From: Sphingobacterium faecium
Lineage (GTDB): Bacteria; Bacteroidota; Bacteroidia; Sphingobacteriales; Sphingobacteriaceae
NCBI RefSeq assembly: GCF_003054045.1
Contig: NZ_QBKH01000001.1
Span: forward strand, 682,001-746,000
DNA: 64,000 bases
Reading direction: 5' to 3'
Positions 16,857 through 25,388 of the stretch are shown here, one piece after another (the first letter of the stretch is position 1; the number at the start of each line of letters is the position of its first letter). The notes under the pieces were generated by a model. The model made no database searches, was not told the origin of the DNA, and saw only the letters and a list, made by a program, of their open reading frames with translations. A program made the translations under genes and the position numbers.

Positions 16857-18626
16857 ATGAAAACGATATTTTATACCCTAATAGCACTTTTATTTACAGT
16901 AGCGTCTTGTAAAAATGTGTTAGATATTGAAGATCTTAATTCACTTGACGAAAGCAAAGTATGGAATGATCCGAATCTTGTGAATGCCTATATAACGAAT
17001 CTTTATCCCATGTTTGGAAATTGGAATGCTTCAGCGGATGCCAATTCAGAGCAATTAATGGGCATATCTTTTCCTTTGGATGCTATCACTGTTAACAATG
17101 CCGCTTATAAATCTTGGGATTATACCACTATCCGTAGAATTAATACTGCAATTCAAAAAGTAACCGAAAGTGCAGGATTAAATGCAGATGTAAAAAATGC
17201 TGTTCTTGGGCAAGCTTTATTTATGAGAGCATATATGTATTTTAATATGGTTCGATATCATGGTGGTGTGCCCTATATTACTGTACCGCAGGATTTGGAG
17301 AAAGATGATCTAGAAACACCTCGTAATACAACGAAGGAATGCTTTGATTTAATGATAAAAGATCTAGATCAGGCGATTGCCATATTGCCGCCTATGATTG
17401 CCAAAAGTTCAGGAGATTATGGTAGAATCGATGGGAATTTTGCACTATCTTTTAAAGCTAAGGTTTTATTGTACAAGGCTTCCCCTCAGTTTAATCCAAC
17501 TAACCCTTATAATAATGTGTATTGGGCAGAAGCGCATGCTGCAAATAAAGCTGCCTATGATAAGTTAAAGGCTGATGGATATAATTTGACTCCAGACTAT
17601 GCTAACATTGCTTTGCAGGAGAAGGGATCTGAAGTTGTTTTTGCTGTAATCAATTCGTATCCGAATAAAGTGGCGAGTTGGGATAATGGAGTGCGCCCAG
17701 GTTCTGAAAGTAGAGGCGCAGCAGGTGCAGTTCCAACATGGGATTTTGTCAAGTTATTTCCCATGAAAGATGGTAAGGCTTTCTCAGATCTGACAGGTAA
17801 GTATTTTAAAACGAATGAGCAGTTTTTACAATCTTATTGGGAAAATAGAGATCCTCGGTTCGACAAATCTATTGTATGGAATGGCAAGATCTACGAAGTT
17901 TCTGGGAAATCAGGGAAACGTCAATATACCTCTGTGGGTATAGCCGCAGATCTGGATAACTTTGGTATTAATCCTAAGGCTAAAACACCATCAGAAAATC
18001 TGAATCGATATAGTGGATTTTTTATACTTAAAAATTCAAAGTTATCGCTGAAGCAAACAGAAGTAGAAACTCAATATGATGTGGATTTTGTACTGATGAG
18101 ATTTGCGGAGGTTATGATCAACTATGCTGAAACTGCAAACGAAACCGGGGATTTTAATACCGCATTAACCATTCTAAAACAGATCAGGATGCGTGCAGGT
18201 ATTGAAGCAGGAAGTGACGGAAATTACGGTATTACCGCTATTGACCGTACTCAGATGAGAGATGCAATTTTGGCAGAACGGAATATTGAGTTTTGTTTTG
18301 AAGGACACCGTTTCTGGGATCTGAGAAGAACTCGAAAATTGAATATACTTAATAATACGACCAAATATGGTGTAGAGGCTATTGCTATTCTTAGTAATGG
18401 GGCTGAAATGGATTTGGATGAGGCCGCAAATCTTGCCAAAACTTATCAGCTTAAGGAAAATCAGTTTAAATACAGTGTTTTACAAGTTCCAAATACGGGA
18501 AATAAAGTAAATCTTGTACCCGATACTTATTACTTCTTTCCATTAGCTCAATCTGTGATTGATAAAAATCCTAAAATATCACAGAATAAGGATTGGGGTG
18601 GAACTTTTAATCCGACACTGGAATAG
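16857..18626 (+). CDS. SusD/RagB family nutrient-binding lipoprotein
   Basis: A 589-residue outer-membrane lipoprotein with lipobox VASC (Cys18). TPR-like helices and the SusD features GQALFMRAYMYFNMVRYHGGVPYI (about residue 120) and LAERNIEFCFEGHRFWDLRR (about 475) are present. It forms the lid over the SusC barrel. It starts 11 bp after susC and a terminator follows, so the uptake operon ends here. No glycosidase or peptidase follows to hint at the ligand. Confidence 0.94.
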   Translation: MKTIFYTLIALLFTVASCKNVLDIEDLNSLDESKVWNDPNLVNAYITNLYPMFGNWNASADANSEQLMGISFPLDAITVNNAAYKSWDYTTIRRINTAIQKVTESAGLNADVKNAVLGQALFMRAYMYFNMVRYHGGVPYITVPQDLEKDDLETPRNTTKECFDLMIKDLDQAIAILPPMIAKSSGDYGRIDGNFALSFKAKVLLYKASPQFNPTNPYNNVYWAEAHAANKAAYDKLKADGYNLTPDYANIALQEKGSEVVFAVINSYPNKVASWDNGVRPGSESRGAAGAVPTWDFVKLFPMKDGKAFSDLTGKYFKTNEQFLQSYWENRDPRFDKSIVWNGKIYEVSGKSGKRQYTSVGIAADLDNFGINPKAKTPSENLNRYSGFFILKNSKLSLKQTEVETQYDVDFVLMRFAEVMINYAETANETGDFNTALTILKQIRMRAGIEAGSDGNYGITAIDRTQMRDAILAERNIEFCFEGHRFWDLRRTRKLNILNNTTKYGVEAIAILSNGAEMDLDEAANLAKTYQLKENQFKYSVLQVPNTGNKVNLVPDTYYFFPLAQSVIDKNPKISQNKDWGGTFNPTLE

Positions 18627-18652
18627 TGATGTATGATAAATAGCGTATAAGT

Positions 18653-18687
18653 AAAGCACGGTATGTTTATTGACATAATCGTGCTTT
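18653..18687 (+). terminator. Terminator after the susCD-like operon
   Basis: AAAGCACG (18653-18660) pairs with CGTGCTTT (18680-18687), extended by TATG/CATA inside the loop. The downstream sequence is T-rich rather than a pure T run. Confidence 0.7.
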
Positions 18688-18944
18688 ATTATTGTTTTAT
18701 GTGTTATAGGAAAGTTGGTTTCAGCTTATTTTTATTAATGGATAACATCATTTCTTAAGCATTTTTTTATTTAATAGAATTGATTTCTCAAGAAATCCAA
18801 TATTTTTTTTAGAATCAATGATGTACATATTTTAAAACTTGATAAAAATTTGTTTAACAGTTGTCAAAAAATGATATAATGGATCGTTGAACTACAAAGC
18901 TAAATTCGCATTTTAAACTTATATTATGTAAGCTTAATTCTGAC

Positions 18945-18966
18945 TTTTGACAGTGAATTGTCAAAA
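18945..18966. promoter_or_regulatory. TTTTGACA inverted repeat before the AraC gene
   Basis: TTTTGACA (18945-18952) and TGTCAAAA (18959-18966) form a perfect 8-bp inverted repeat with a 6-nt centre. Another TTGTCAAAAAA lies at 18861-18871. It is a candidate binding site for the downstream AraC protein. Confidence 0.45.
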
Positions 18967-19037
18967 AACAAAAATATTGGATTTTATACCTATTTTAAAT
19001 TTTAACTTAGATTATCTCATATCAGAGTTTAAGATTT

Positions 19038-19937
19038 ATGGAACGTCGAATTACATTTTTCACTTTAAAAGAATTTGTTGCTAGACAGATGAATAAGCAA
19101 CAGTATGATGGATTTACTATTTGTCATTTACAGAAAAATAAAATGGCCGATATTAAATTATATGAACCTATGCGCACGGATAGCTTTGGTATGAGTATCA
19201 TATTGAGTGGGAGGCTCCGGATGCGAATTGGTTTTTCAGAGCAAGAGATTCATGGAAACATGATTTTTCTACATTCGCCCACGACAATTATTGAATTTTT
19301 AGACATGGATGATGATCTTGATATGATCACTTTTATGTTTTCCTTAGATTTCGCAAAGAAAATTGGTATTTTTTTTCATGGTAAAACCTCTTTGGATTTC
19401 CTTCTTGATAATTATTTGCGCGTCTTTACCCTACAAGAGCGTGTTATAAAACGATTTGTGATGTATCTTGAGCATCTGCAGGAATTAAATTTGAGCACTA
19501 AACCCAGTAAAAATCAAGCAGAAATCATTAAAAATACTTTTGCCCTATTAAATTATGAAGTTGAATCTGAGTTAATGGGCGACATTGTTAATCGTGTTGT
19601 ACTGAGTGGAAGGAAAGAAAAGTTATGTTTGGATTTTATTACACAGGTGGTCGAACAATTTCAGAGTCATCGATCAGTACAATATTATGCAGATAGCTTA
19701 TTTGTTAGTCGGAAGTATCTCAGCCGAGTAGTCAAAGAAGTTACAGGAATGAGTCCGATGCAAATTATTGAACAAACATTGATGGCAGAAGTTACCGCTA
19801 AATTACGTTCCAATTTTTATTCAATTTCTGAAATTATGCAGCAATTAAACTTTAGTGATTTGCCAACGTTCAGTAAGTTTTTCAAAAAAAATATGGGACA
19901 ATCTCCCATTCTGTACCGTAAAGAATTGTTGAACTAG
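19038..19937 (+). CDS. AraC family transcriptional regulator
   Basis: A 299-residue regulator with an N-terminal cupin-like sensor region (about 20-170; SIILSGRLRMRIGFSEQEIHGNM) and a C-terminal pair of helix-turn-helices (YYADSLFVSRKYLSRVVKEVTGMSP, then SISEIMQQLNFSDLPTFSKFFKKNMGQSP). This layout suits a ligand-responsive activator. It lies after the SusCD operon and before the inositol cluster and could regulate either. Repeated TTGTCAAAA sites upstream suggest autoregulation. Confidence 0.9.
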   Translation: MERRITFFTLKEFVARQMNKQQYDGFTICHLQKNKMADIKLYEPMRTDSFGMSIILSGRLRMRIGFSEQEIHGNMIFLHSPTTIIEFLDMDDDLDMITFMFSLDFAKKIGIFFHGKTSLDFLLDNYLRVFTLQERVIKRFVMYLEHLQELNLSTKPSKNQAEIIKNTFALLNYEVESELMGDIVNRVVLSGRKEKLCLDFITQVVEQFQSHRSVQYYADSLFVSRKYLSRVVKEVTGMSPMQIIEQTLMAEVTAKLRSNFYSISEIMQQLNFSDLPTFSKFFKKNMGQSPILYRKELLN

Positions 19938-20468
19938 GAACCTAGTTACAAAATTTAGTGTCTTTCTGACAAGTAAAAACTCCCTTTAGACTTTTTAACC
20001 TATTTAGTCAGTTGTATATTTGTGGTATTCATGCGAGATGATAAGGGGTTGGTTATTAAATAAATAAGTTTTAACTTATAATCTTTCTTCGTATCTTTAA
20101 GATTGCGAGAGCACCATATATGATAGTTAGATGACCATGCTTTTATCATTAGCATGGTGGGTTAACAATCATATTTTACCAAATTGTGATCAGAATCCAA
20201 AAGTGAAGAATAGTTTAAATCGCATTGAATTTGCAGTCTGGATAGTCTTGATTGCGAAGTAAATGCGCGGTGATGATTGTTTAAAGGGACAGTAATGCTT
20301 GATTATGTTTATTAAAATTGCCTATCAAATCATCAGTATTGAATAAAGAATAGCATTAGTAGTTTATTATATCAGTTTAACGATGTGTCTTGAACAATGG
20401 TGTTTAAGACATTTTGCCCAGATTGAGGTCTGGACAATTGATTTTAATTATCACTTAAAAACAATAAG
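19938..20468. other. Long structured leader upstream of the inositol-lipid cluster
   Basis: No gene seen. A -7-like TATATTTG occurs at 20015-20022 with only a weak -33. Three hairpins follow: ACCATGCT/AGCATGGT (20134-20158), TGTCTTgAACA/TGTTtAAGACA (20385-20411) and CCAGA/TCTGG (20418-20433). If transcription starts near 20030, the operon has a leader of more than 400 nt. A 43-codon reading frame at 20131-20262 lacks coding character. Confidence 0.5.
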
Positions 20469-21794
20469 ATGAAACAGCAAGTGAATGAAGCAAAAGGCAA
20501 GCTTGGTATACTGATTCCAGGTTTGGGTGCAGTAGCCACCACATTGATCGCAGGTGTCGCAGGTATTAACAAAGGTTATTCGAAACCCATCGGTTCAGTT
20601 TCTCAATTGAGTCGCATTCGTTTAGGTAAGCGTACAGAGGATAGAAATCCATTGATTAAGGATTTTGTGCCATTAGCAAAATTGGAGGACATTGTATTTG
20701 GAGGATGGGACGTATATGCAGACAATGTTTATGAGGCCGCTTCAAAAGCTCGTGTATTAGAATCATACCAGTTGGAGCAGGTACGTGAAGAATTGGAGCA
20801 GATTACGCCTATGAAAGCCGTATTTGATCGCAGCTTTGTTAAAAACTTGGATGGCCAGCATATTAAAGAAGGTCTTTCAAGAAGAGCGCTAGCTGATGCG
20901 GTACAAGCGGATATCGAAAATTTTAAAAGGGATAATAACTGTGATCGTATTGTTGTACTTTGGTGTGGGTCAACAGAAAAATATATTGAAGGAGCTGATA
21001 TTTTTAATAGTTTGATGAATTTTGAAGATGCATTAGATCAGGATGACTCTCGTATTCCACCGAGTATGATCTATGCATATGCTGCTCTAAAACAAGGTGC
21101 GCCTTATGTCAATGGAGCACCAAACTTAAGTTGTGATGTTCCTGCAATAGTGGAGCTCGCACATCTTATGCAAGTTGCGATTGCTGGTAAGGATTTCAAA
21201 ACTGGTCAAACTTTAATGAAAACAATTGTTGCTCCAGGCTTGCAAGCTCGTGCATTAGGTGTCGAAGGTTGGTTCTCTACCAATATTTTAGGTAATAGAG
21301 ATGGACTTGTCTTAGATGATCCTGAGAATTTTAAGACAAAAGAAGTTTCAAAATTGAGCGTGCTGGAAGAGATATTAGACGCTAAGAAAAACCCTGAATT
21401 ATATGGCGACTTGTATCATAAAGTTCGCATCAATTATTATCCGCCACATGGTGATAATAAGGAGAGCTGGGACAATATTGATATTTTTGGTTGGATGGGA
21501 TATAAGATGCAGATTAAAATCAATTTCTTATGTAGAGATTCTATTTTAGCCGCTCCTGTAGCATTGGATTTAGCTTTATTTATTGATTTAGCACAACGTG
21601 CGGGTATGTTTGGCATTCAAGAATGGCTGTCTTTCTATTTAAAATCTCCTCAAACAGCACCTGGTTTACGTCCTGAGCACGATATATTTAAGCAATTGAT
21701 CAAGTTGCAAAATACATTACGTCATATGATGGGTGAAGATTTAATCACGCATTTAGGACTTGATTATTATCAGGAACTAGTGGATAGCATGTAA
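20469..21794 (+). CDS. myo-Inositol-phosphate synthase
   Basis: A 441-residue NAD-dependent enzyme converting glucose 6-phosphate to 1L-myo-inositol 1-phosphate (also called inositol 3-phosphate). Visible marks are LIPGLGAVATTLIAG (NAD loop, about residues 14-28), VLWCGSTEKY, GAPNLSCDVPAIVELA, GKDFKTGQT, STNILGNRDG (about 270) and KVRINYYPPHGDNKE with CRDSILAAPVALDLA, all typical of bacterial/eukaryote-like MIPS. It is the first gene of a six-gene same-strand cluster for a polar inositol lipid. A terminator-like hairpin lies between it and the next gene. Confidence 0.94.
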   Translation: MKQQVNEAKGKLGILIPGLGAVATTLIAGVAGINKGYSKPIGSVSQLSRIRLGKRTEDRNPLIKDFVPLAKLEDIVFGGWDVYADNVYEAASKARVLESYQLEQVREELEQITPMKAVFDRSFVKNLDGQHIKEGLSRRALADAVQADIENFKRDNNCDRIVVLWCGSTEKYIEGADIFNSLMNFEDALDQDDSRIPPSMIYAYAALKQGAPYVNGAPNLSCDVPAIVELAHLMQVAIAGKDFKTGQTLMKTIVAPGLQARALGVEGWFSTNILGNRDGLVLDDPENFKTKEVSKLSVLEEILDAKKNPELYGDLYHKVRINYYPPHGDNKESWDNIDIFGWMGYKMQIKINFLCRDSILAAPVALDLALFIDLAQRAGMFGIQEWLSFYLKSPQTAPGLRPEHDIFKQLIKLQNTLRHMMGEDLITHLGLDYYQELVDSM

Positions 21795-21814
21795 GCTATT
21801 ATAAAATTTACATC

Positions 21815-21851
21815 ACCCTTGAAGTATGTTAATAGTACTTTAAGGGTTTTT
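21815..21851 (+). terminator. Terminator hairpin between the MIPS and nucleotidyltransferase genes
   Basis: ACCCTTGAAGTA (21815-21826) pairs with TACTTTAAGGGT (21836-21847) with one G-U pair, then TTTTT. It ends 5 bp before the next ATG, so downstream genes require read-through or a separate promoter. Confidence 0.75.
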
Positions 21852-21855
21852 ATCT

Positions 21856-22575
21856 ATGAAGATGGAGTATGCGATTATAGCTGCTGGAGAGGGGCAGCGA
21901 TTAAAAGATGAAGGATTTCCTAAAGCTAAGCCTTTATTGACTTTGCTCGGTGTTCCTATGATTGAACGCTTGATCAATATTTTTGCTGATCAAGGAGCAA
22001 AGTCGGTATTTATTATTATTAATGAAAAGAATATAGAGTTGCATGAGTTTTTAGTAACACATGAATTTTCTATCCCTATTCATTTGTTGGTTAAGAACAC
22101 TATCAGTTCATTGCACAGTTTTGTTGCTTTGCAAGAAGCCTTCCCCAAGTGGGAGTCTTGTTGTCTAACGACTACAGATACGGTTTTCGATCCTAAAACT
22201 TTTGGACTTTATATTAAAGAGTTTCAACAAGGTAATATGGATGGTTTGTTTGCCGTTACCCCATTCGTGGATGATGAAAGCCCTTTATATGTTACAGTAG
22301 ATCATGATAAGCGTATCGTTTGTTTTTCAGATAACAAATATTCGCAGTCGGTATTTGTATCTGGAGGTATTTATTGTTTACGTAAGGATGCAATGCAAGC
22401 TGCAGAACAGTCTTTGGCTGCTGGAAATCATCGTATGCGAAATTATCAGCGATTCCTTATTGATCGTGGATTGATGATTAAGGCATATCCTTTCGAAAAG
22501 ATCGTAGATGTTGATCATCTTCATGATCAGGAAACTGCTGAATACTTTTTACTTGAACAAAAGATACGATCATGA
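21856..22575 (+). CDS. Nucleotidyltransferase, probably inositol-phosphate cytidylyltransferase
   Basis: A 239-residue NTP-transferase (GT-A-like Rossmann) protein. AAGEGQRLKDEGFPKAKPLL at residues 8-27 is the nucleotide-binding signature (GxGxRL...PK), TTTDTVFD (about 105) supplies a metal-binding Asp, and VDVDHLHD sits near the C-terminus. Relatives activate sugar or polyol phosphates with CTP, UTP or GTP. Between MIPS and a CDP-alcohol phosphatidyltransferase, the simplest inference is CTP:inositol-phosphate cytidylyltransferase making CDP-inositol, as in archaeal di-myo-inositol-phosphate synthesis. Nucleotide and substrate are inferred, not seen. The stop overlaps the next start (ATGA). 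Confidence 0.78.
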   Translation: MKMEYAIIAAGEGQRLKDEGFPKAKPLLTLLGVPMIERLINIFADQGAKSVFIIINEKNIELHEFLVTHEFSIPIHLLVKNTISSLHSFVALQEAFPKWESCCLTTTDTVFDPKTFGLYIKEFQQGNMDGLFAVTPFVDDESPLYVTVDHDKRIVCFSDNKYSQSVFVSGGIYCLRKDAMQAAEQSLAAGNHRMRNYQRFLIDRGLMIKAYPFEKIVDVDHLHDQETAEYFLLEQKIRS

Positions 22576-23480
22576 GAGTTTACGGAATTTTGAGAAAAAA
22601 TGACTTTTCTCCCAATCACATCAATAATGATATTGCTATTTTTCAGCAAGTAATCCGTTTATTGGAAAAAGAGGGAGTGAGTATTACCGTCGTGACCGAA
22701 GATGAGTTTTTGGTGATGAAAGATTATGATAAAGAACCCATCATTACGATGGGTCGATCAAAAGCTTTGGTGCATCGTCTTCAAGAGCTAGAGCGCACTG
22801 GTGTTTTAATTATCAATTCTTCATTTGGTATTCAAAACTGCTATCGGACTCTTATGACTACCAAATTGGTTGAGAATCAAGTACCGTATCCAGACAGCAT
22901 CATTGTCGATACACATGCAGATATCGAAGCTATATTTGATATTTTGGGAGTACCCGGTATCTGGATAAAAAGAGGAGATTTTCATGCCGTTCATAAAGAA
23001 GATGTTAGTTTCGTGAGTACAAAAGCTGAGGCGAATAATATTTTAGCGGAGTATGCGCTACGTGGTATTGAAGAAGCTGTCATATCACAGCATCTTTTTG
23101 GGGATTTAGTTAAGTTTTATGCAGTAGCTGGAACCGATTTTTTCTACTGGTTTCATCCTTATGATCTAAATCATCATAAATATGCGGCATATGAACAAAT
23201 TAATGGTGCTACTGCACATTATGCATTTGATGAGGCAGCGTTACAGCAGACTGCGCAACTTGCTGCCGAAGTATTAGGAGTTTCTATTTATGGCGGGGAT
23301 GCTATCATACATGCTGATGGAAATTTTCATATTATAGATTTAAATGATTGGCCGAGCTTTGCACCTTGTAGAGAAGTAGCTGCAGAAGCAATAGCCACCC
23401 ATATTTTTAATAAATTTTCTGACTTTATAGATCTAACGATCTTTCAGGAAGAAGATAAAGATGATATTAATTATGTCTAA
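22572..23480 (+). CDS. ATP-grasp family protein of unknown role in the inositol-lipid operon
   Basis: A 302-residue ATP-grasp-type protein resembling RimK/D-ala-ligase-like kinases and ligases. A pre-ATP-grasp region at about residues 1-85 is followed by INSSFGIQNCYRTLMTTKLVENQ, GIWIKRGDFHA (phosphate-loop/Lys region, about 135), ISQHLFGDLVKFYAVAG and, near residue 255, GGDAIIHADGNFHIIDLNDWPSF, where Asp and Asn fit the Mg-ATP ligands. It has no signal or membrane segment. It overlaps both neighbours, so it belongs to the inositol-lipid pathway. It might phosphorylate inositol (the ITPK family also uses this fold) or attach an amino acid. The actual reaction is unknown. Confidence 0.75.
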   Translation: MRVYGILRKNDFSPNHINNDIAIFQQVIRLLEKEGVSITVVTEDEFLVMKDYDKEPIITMGRSKALVHRLQELERTGVLIINSSFGIQNCYRTLMTTKLVENQVPYPDSIIVDTHADIEAIFDILGVPGIWIKRGDFHAVHKEDVSFVSTKAEANNILAEYALRGIEEAVISQHLFGDLVKFYAVAGTDFFYWFHPYDLNHHKYAAYEQINGATAHYAFDEAALQQTAQLAAEVLGVSIYGGDAIIHADGNFHIIDLNDWPSFAPCREVAAEAIATHIFNKFSDFIDLTIFQEEDKDDINYV

Positions 23481-24408
23481 ATCAGAGCATACATTATTTG
23501 AACAATCACTTAAGTCAAATGATACGGAAGAGAGGATCGACATTTGGTTTTATAGACCTATAGGTTACCGTATTGCCAAAGTTTGTGCGAGTTTAGGAGT
23601 GACCCCCAATGCGGTTACAATCACCAGTATATTTTTTGGGGTGGGTGCGGGCATATTATTTTATTTTTCTGAATTGTGGATTAATGTTATCGGTATGCTC
23701 CTATTAATATTTGCAAATTCTTTAGATAGTGCAGATGGTCAATTAGCTCGAATGACAGATAATAAAAGTCGATTTGGAAGAATTTTAGATGGATTTGCTG
23801 GTGATTTTTGGTTTGCAGCGATTCACATTGCCCTGTGTTTGCGTTCTATGAATGAAGGCTGGACAGCTTGGATATGGGTACCTGGAGTATTGGCAGGAGT
23901 ATCTCATGTATTCCAATCGGCCATGGCTGATTATTATCGAAATGTACATCTGTATTTCATAAAGGGGAAAGCAGGTAGCGAACTGGATAACTCAACCGAA
24001 CTTCAAGCAGAGCTGGACAAAATGAGTTGGAAGAAAGACTTTTTTCAAAAATTCGTACTCAATGGCTATAAGAATTATACCAAAATGCAAGAAAACTTTT
24101 CTCCAAAGCTTCAACACTTACTGCATCTGGTCAAGTTTAAATTTCAAGATCAGATGCCGGCAACCTTTATACATGCTTTTCGTCTTCGTAATAGACCCTT
24201 GATGAAATATACCAATATTGTCCAGTTTAACACCCGCGTACTGTTTTTGTTCTTGTGGATTTTTATTGATCAGGTATGGTTATATTTCTTTTTTGATATG
24301 TTCATTCTCAACCCCATTCTGATTTATATGTGTAACAGGCAAGAACGAGTAAGTGCTCATTTTATCGATCAGTTAGCATCATCCAAATACGATGAAGAAC
24401 ATATATAA
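23461..24408 (+). CDS. CDP-alcohol phosphatidyltransferase family membrane protein
   Basis: A 315-residue integral membrane enzyme. The family motif is plain at about residues 88-115: DSADGQLAR, eight residues, GRILDGFAGD. The canonical pattern is DxxDGxxAR-x8-GxxxDxxxD. Here the last Asp is one residue late and Gly occupies its usual place. Several hydrophobic helices surround it and more follow at the C-terminus. By context it should transfer phosphoinositol, or a diacylglycerol or ceramide phosphate, to build an inositol phospholipid. ATG at 23461 overlaps the ATP-grasp gene by 20 bp; the downstream ATG at 23473 (MSKSEH) is an alternative start. Confidence 0.85.
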   Translation: MILIMSKSEHTLFEQSLKSNDTEERIDIWFYRPIGYRIAKVCASLGVTPNAVTITSIFFGVGAGILFYFSELWINVIGMLLLIFANSLDSADGQLARMTDNKSRFGRILDGFAGDFWFAAIHIALCLRSMNEGWTAWIWVPGVLAGVSHVFQSAMADYYRNVHLYFIKGKAGSELDNSTELQAELDKMSWKKDFFQKFVLNGYKNYTKMQENFSPKLQHLLHLVKFKFQDQMPATFIHAFRLRNRPLMKYTNIVQFNTRVLFLFLWIFIDQVWLYFFFDMFILNPILIYMCNRQERVSAHFIDQLASSKYDEEHI

Positions 24409-25387
24409 GCTGCTTTTCTTGATCATCGGAGTGATCACGCTTGGGTATATGATCTATAATATTGGTACAACTAAAATTTGGATCAATATGCTACAGACAG
24501 GTTGGTGGTTTGTTCCCATTTTACTTAGTTGGTTGATCATTTATATCATAAATGCGGTGGCTTTTAAGGCTATTATTGAAGAACCTACTGTTCCTGGAAC
24601 TAAATTGCCATTTCTTAAGATCTTACAGTTGACAGTAAGTGGTTATAGTATTAATTATGTCACTCCCTTTGTGGCATTAGGAGGGGAACCCTATCGGATT
24701 ATGGAATTAAAACCATTCTTAGGTGAAGCAAAAGCTAGCTCCTCAGTATTGTTGTACGGCATGGTGCATATCCTATCCCATATTGTTTTTTGGTTGGTTT
24801 CTATCGTTTTGATTTTAGCAGTACTTCCATTAAGTCCGACTATGTTGATACTATGCTTATTTATTTTATTATTTGGACTGGGTATCTTTTGGTCATTCTC
24901 GAAAATTTATAAACGTGGATTTACGGTAACTATATTACGGTTTTTACAGAGAATACCGCTTGTTGGAAAATATGCGTGTACATTTTACAAAGAAAAAAGA
25001 ACAGTCTTAGAGCATATTGATGAACAAATCAAAGATTTATATGCGCAGCGCAGATCTCAATTTTTTAAAGCTTTGTTTTTGGAATTCTTTGCTCGGGTTA
25101 TTGGTTGTGCAGAACTTTATTTTATTGCTATAGCACTCGGTTTAGACATGAATATCATTCAAGCATTTATCGTTAGTTCAGGCTCATCTTTATTTGCAAA
25201 TCTCATCTTCTTTTTACCGATGCAATTAGGTACTCGTGAAGGAGGGTTAGCGATGGCGGTGACCAGCATTGGATTTTCAGCTTCAGTTGGTATATTTATG
25301 GGGCTAGCAACGCGTATACGTGAGATTATATGGATCGCAATAGGATTGATTTGGATGAGTATTGTGCGTAAAGAAATCATGAATTAA
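24392..25387 (+). CDS. Flippase-like LPG_synthase_TM membrane protein
   Basis: A 331-residue polytopic protein of the lysylphosphatidylglycerol-synthase transmembrane (UPF0104/TIGR00374) family, with about 8 hydrophobic helices and the conserved C-terminal block FFLPMQLGTREGGL (about residues 270-283). The MprF-like catalytic domain is absent. The family is associated with lipid flipping or lipid-linked transfer, so in this operon it may move the inositol lipid across the membrane. It overlaps the phosphatidyltransferase gene by 17 bp and is followed after 1 bp by the HAD gene, which points to translational coupling. Confidence 0.83.
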   Translation: MKNIYKLLFLIIGVITLGYMIYNIGTTKIWINMLQTGWWFVPILLSWLIIYIINAVAFKAIIEEPTVPGTKLPFLKILQLTVSGYSINYVTPFVALGGEPYRIMELKPFLGEAKASSSVLLYGMVHILSHIVFWLVSIVLILAVLPLSPTMLILCLFILLFGLGIFWSFSKIYKRGFTVTILRFLQRIPLVGKYACTFYKEKRTVLEHIDEQIKDLYAQRRSQFFKALFLEFFARVIGCAELYFIAIALGLDMNIIQAFIVSSGSSLFANLIFFLPMQLGTREGGLAMAVTSIGFSASVGIFMGLATRIREIIWIAIGLIWMSIVRKEIMN

Positions 25388-25388
25388 T

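Larger units (their letters stand above)
18627..19037. other. Intergenic region upstream of the AraC regulator
   Basis: No gene seen. It contains the susD terminator and three copies of a TTGTCAAAA half-site (direct at 18861 and 18959, inverted at 18945-18952). Confidence 0.55.

Noticed and set aside
96-18626. A single polysaccharide utilisation locus uniting the GH92 gene with SusC/SusD
   Set aside because: They are separated by about 9.4 kb of unrelated genes on both strands and several terminators.
20131-20262. 43-codon ORF (starting MTMLLSLAWW) in the leader of the MIPS gene
   Set aside because: Its first codons coincide with a hairpin, there is no recognisable family or coding signal, and such lengths arise by chance.
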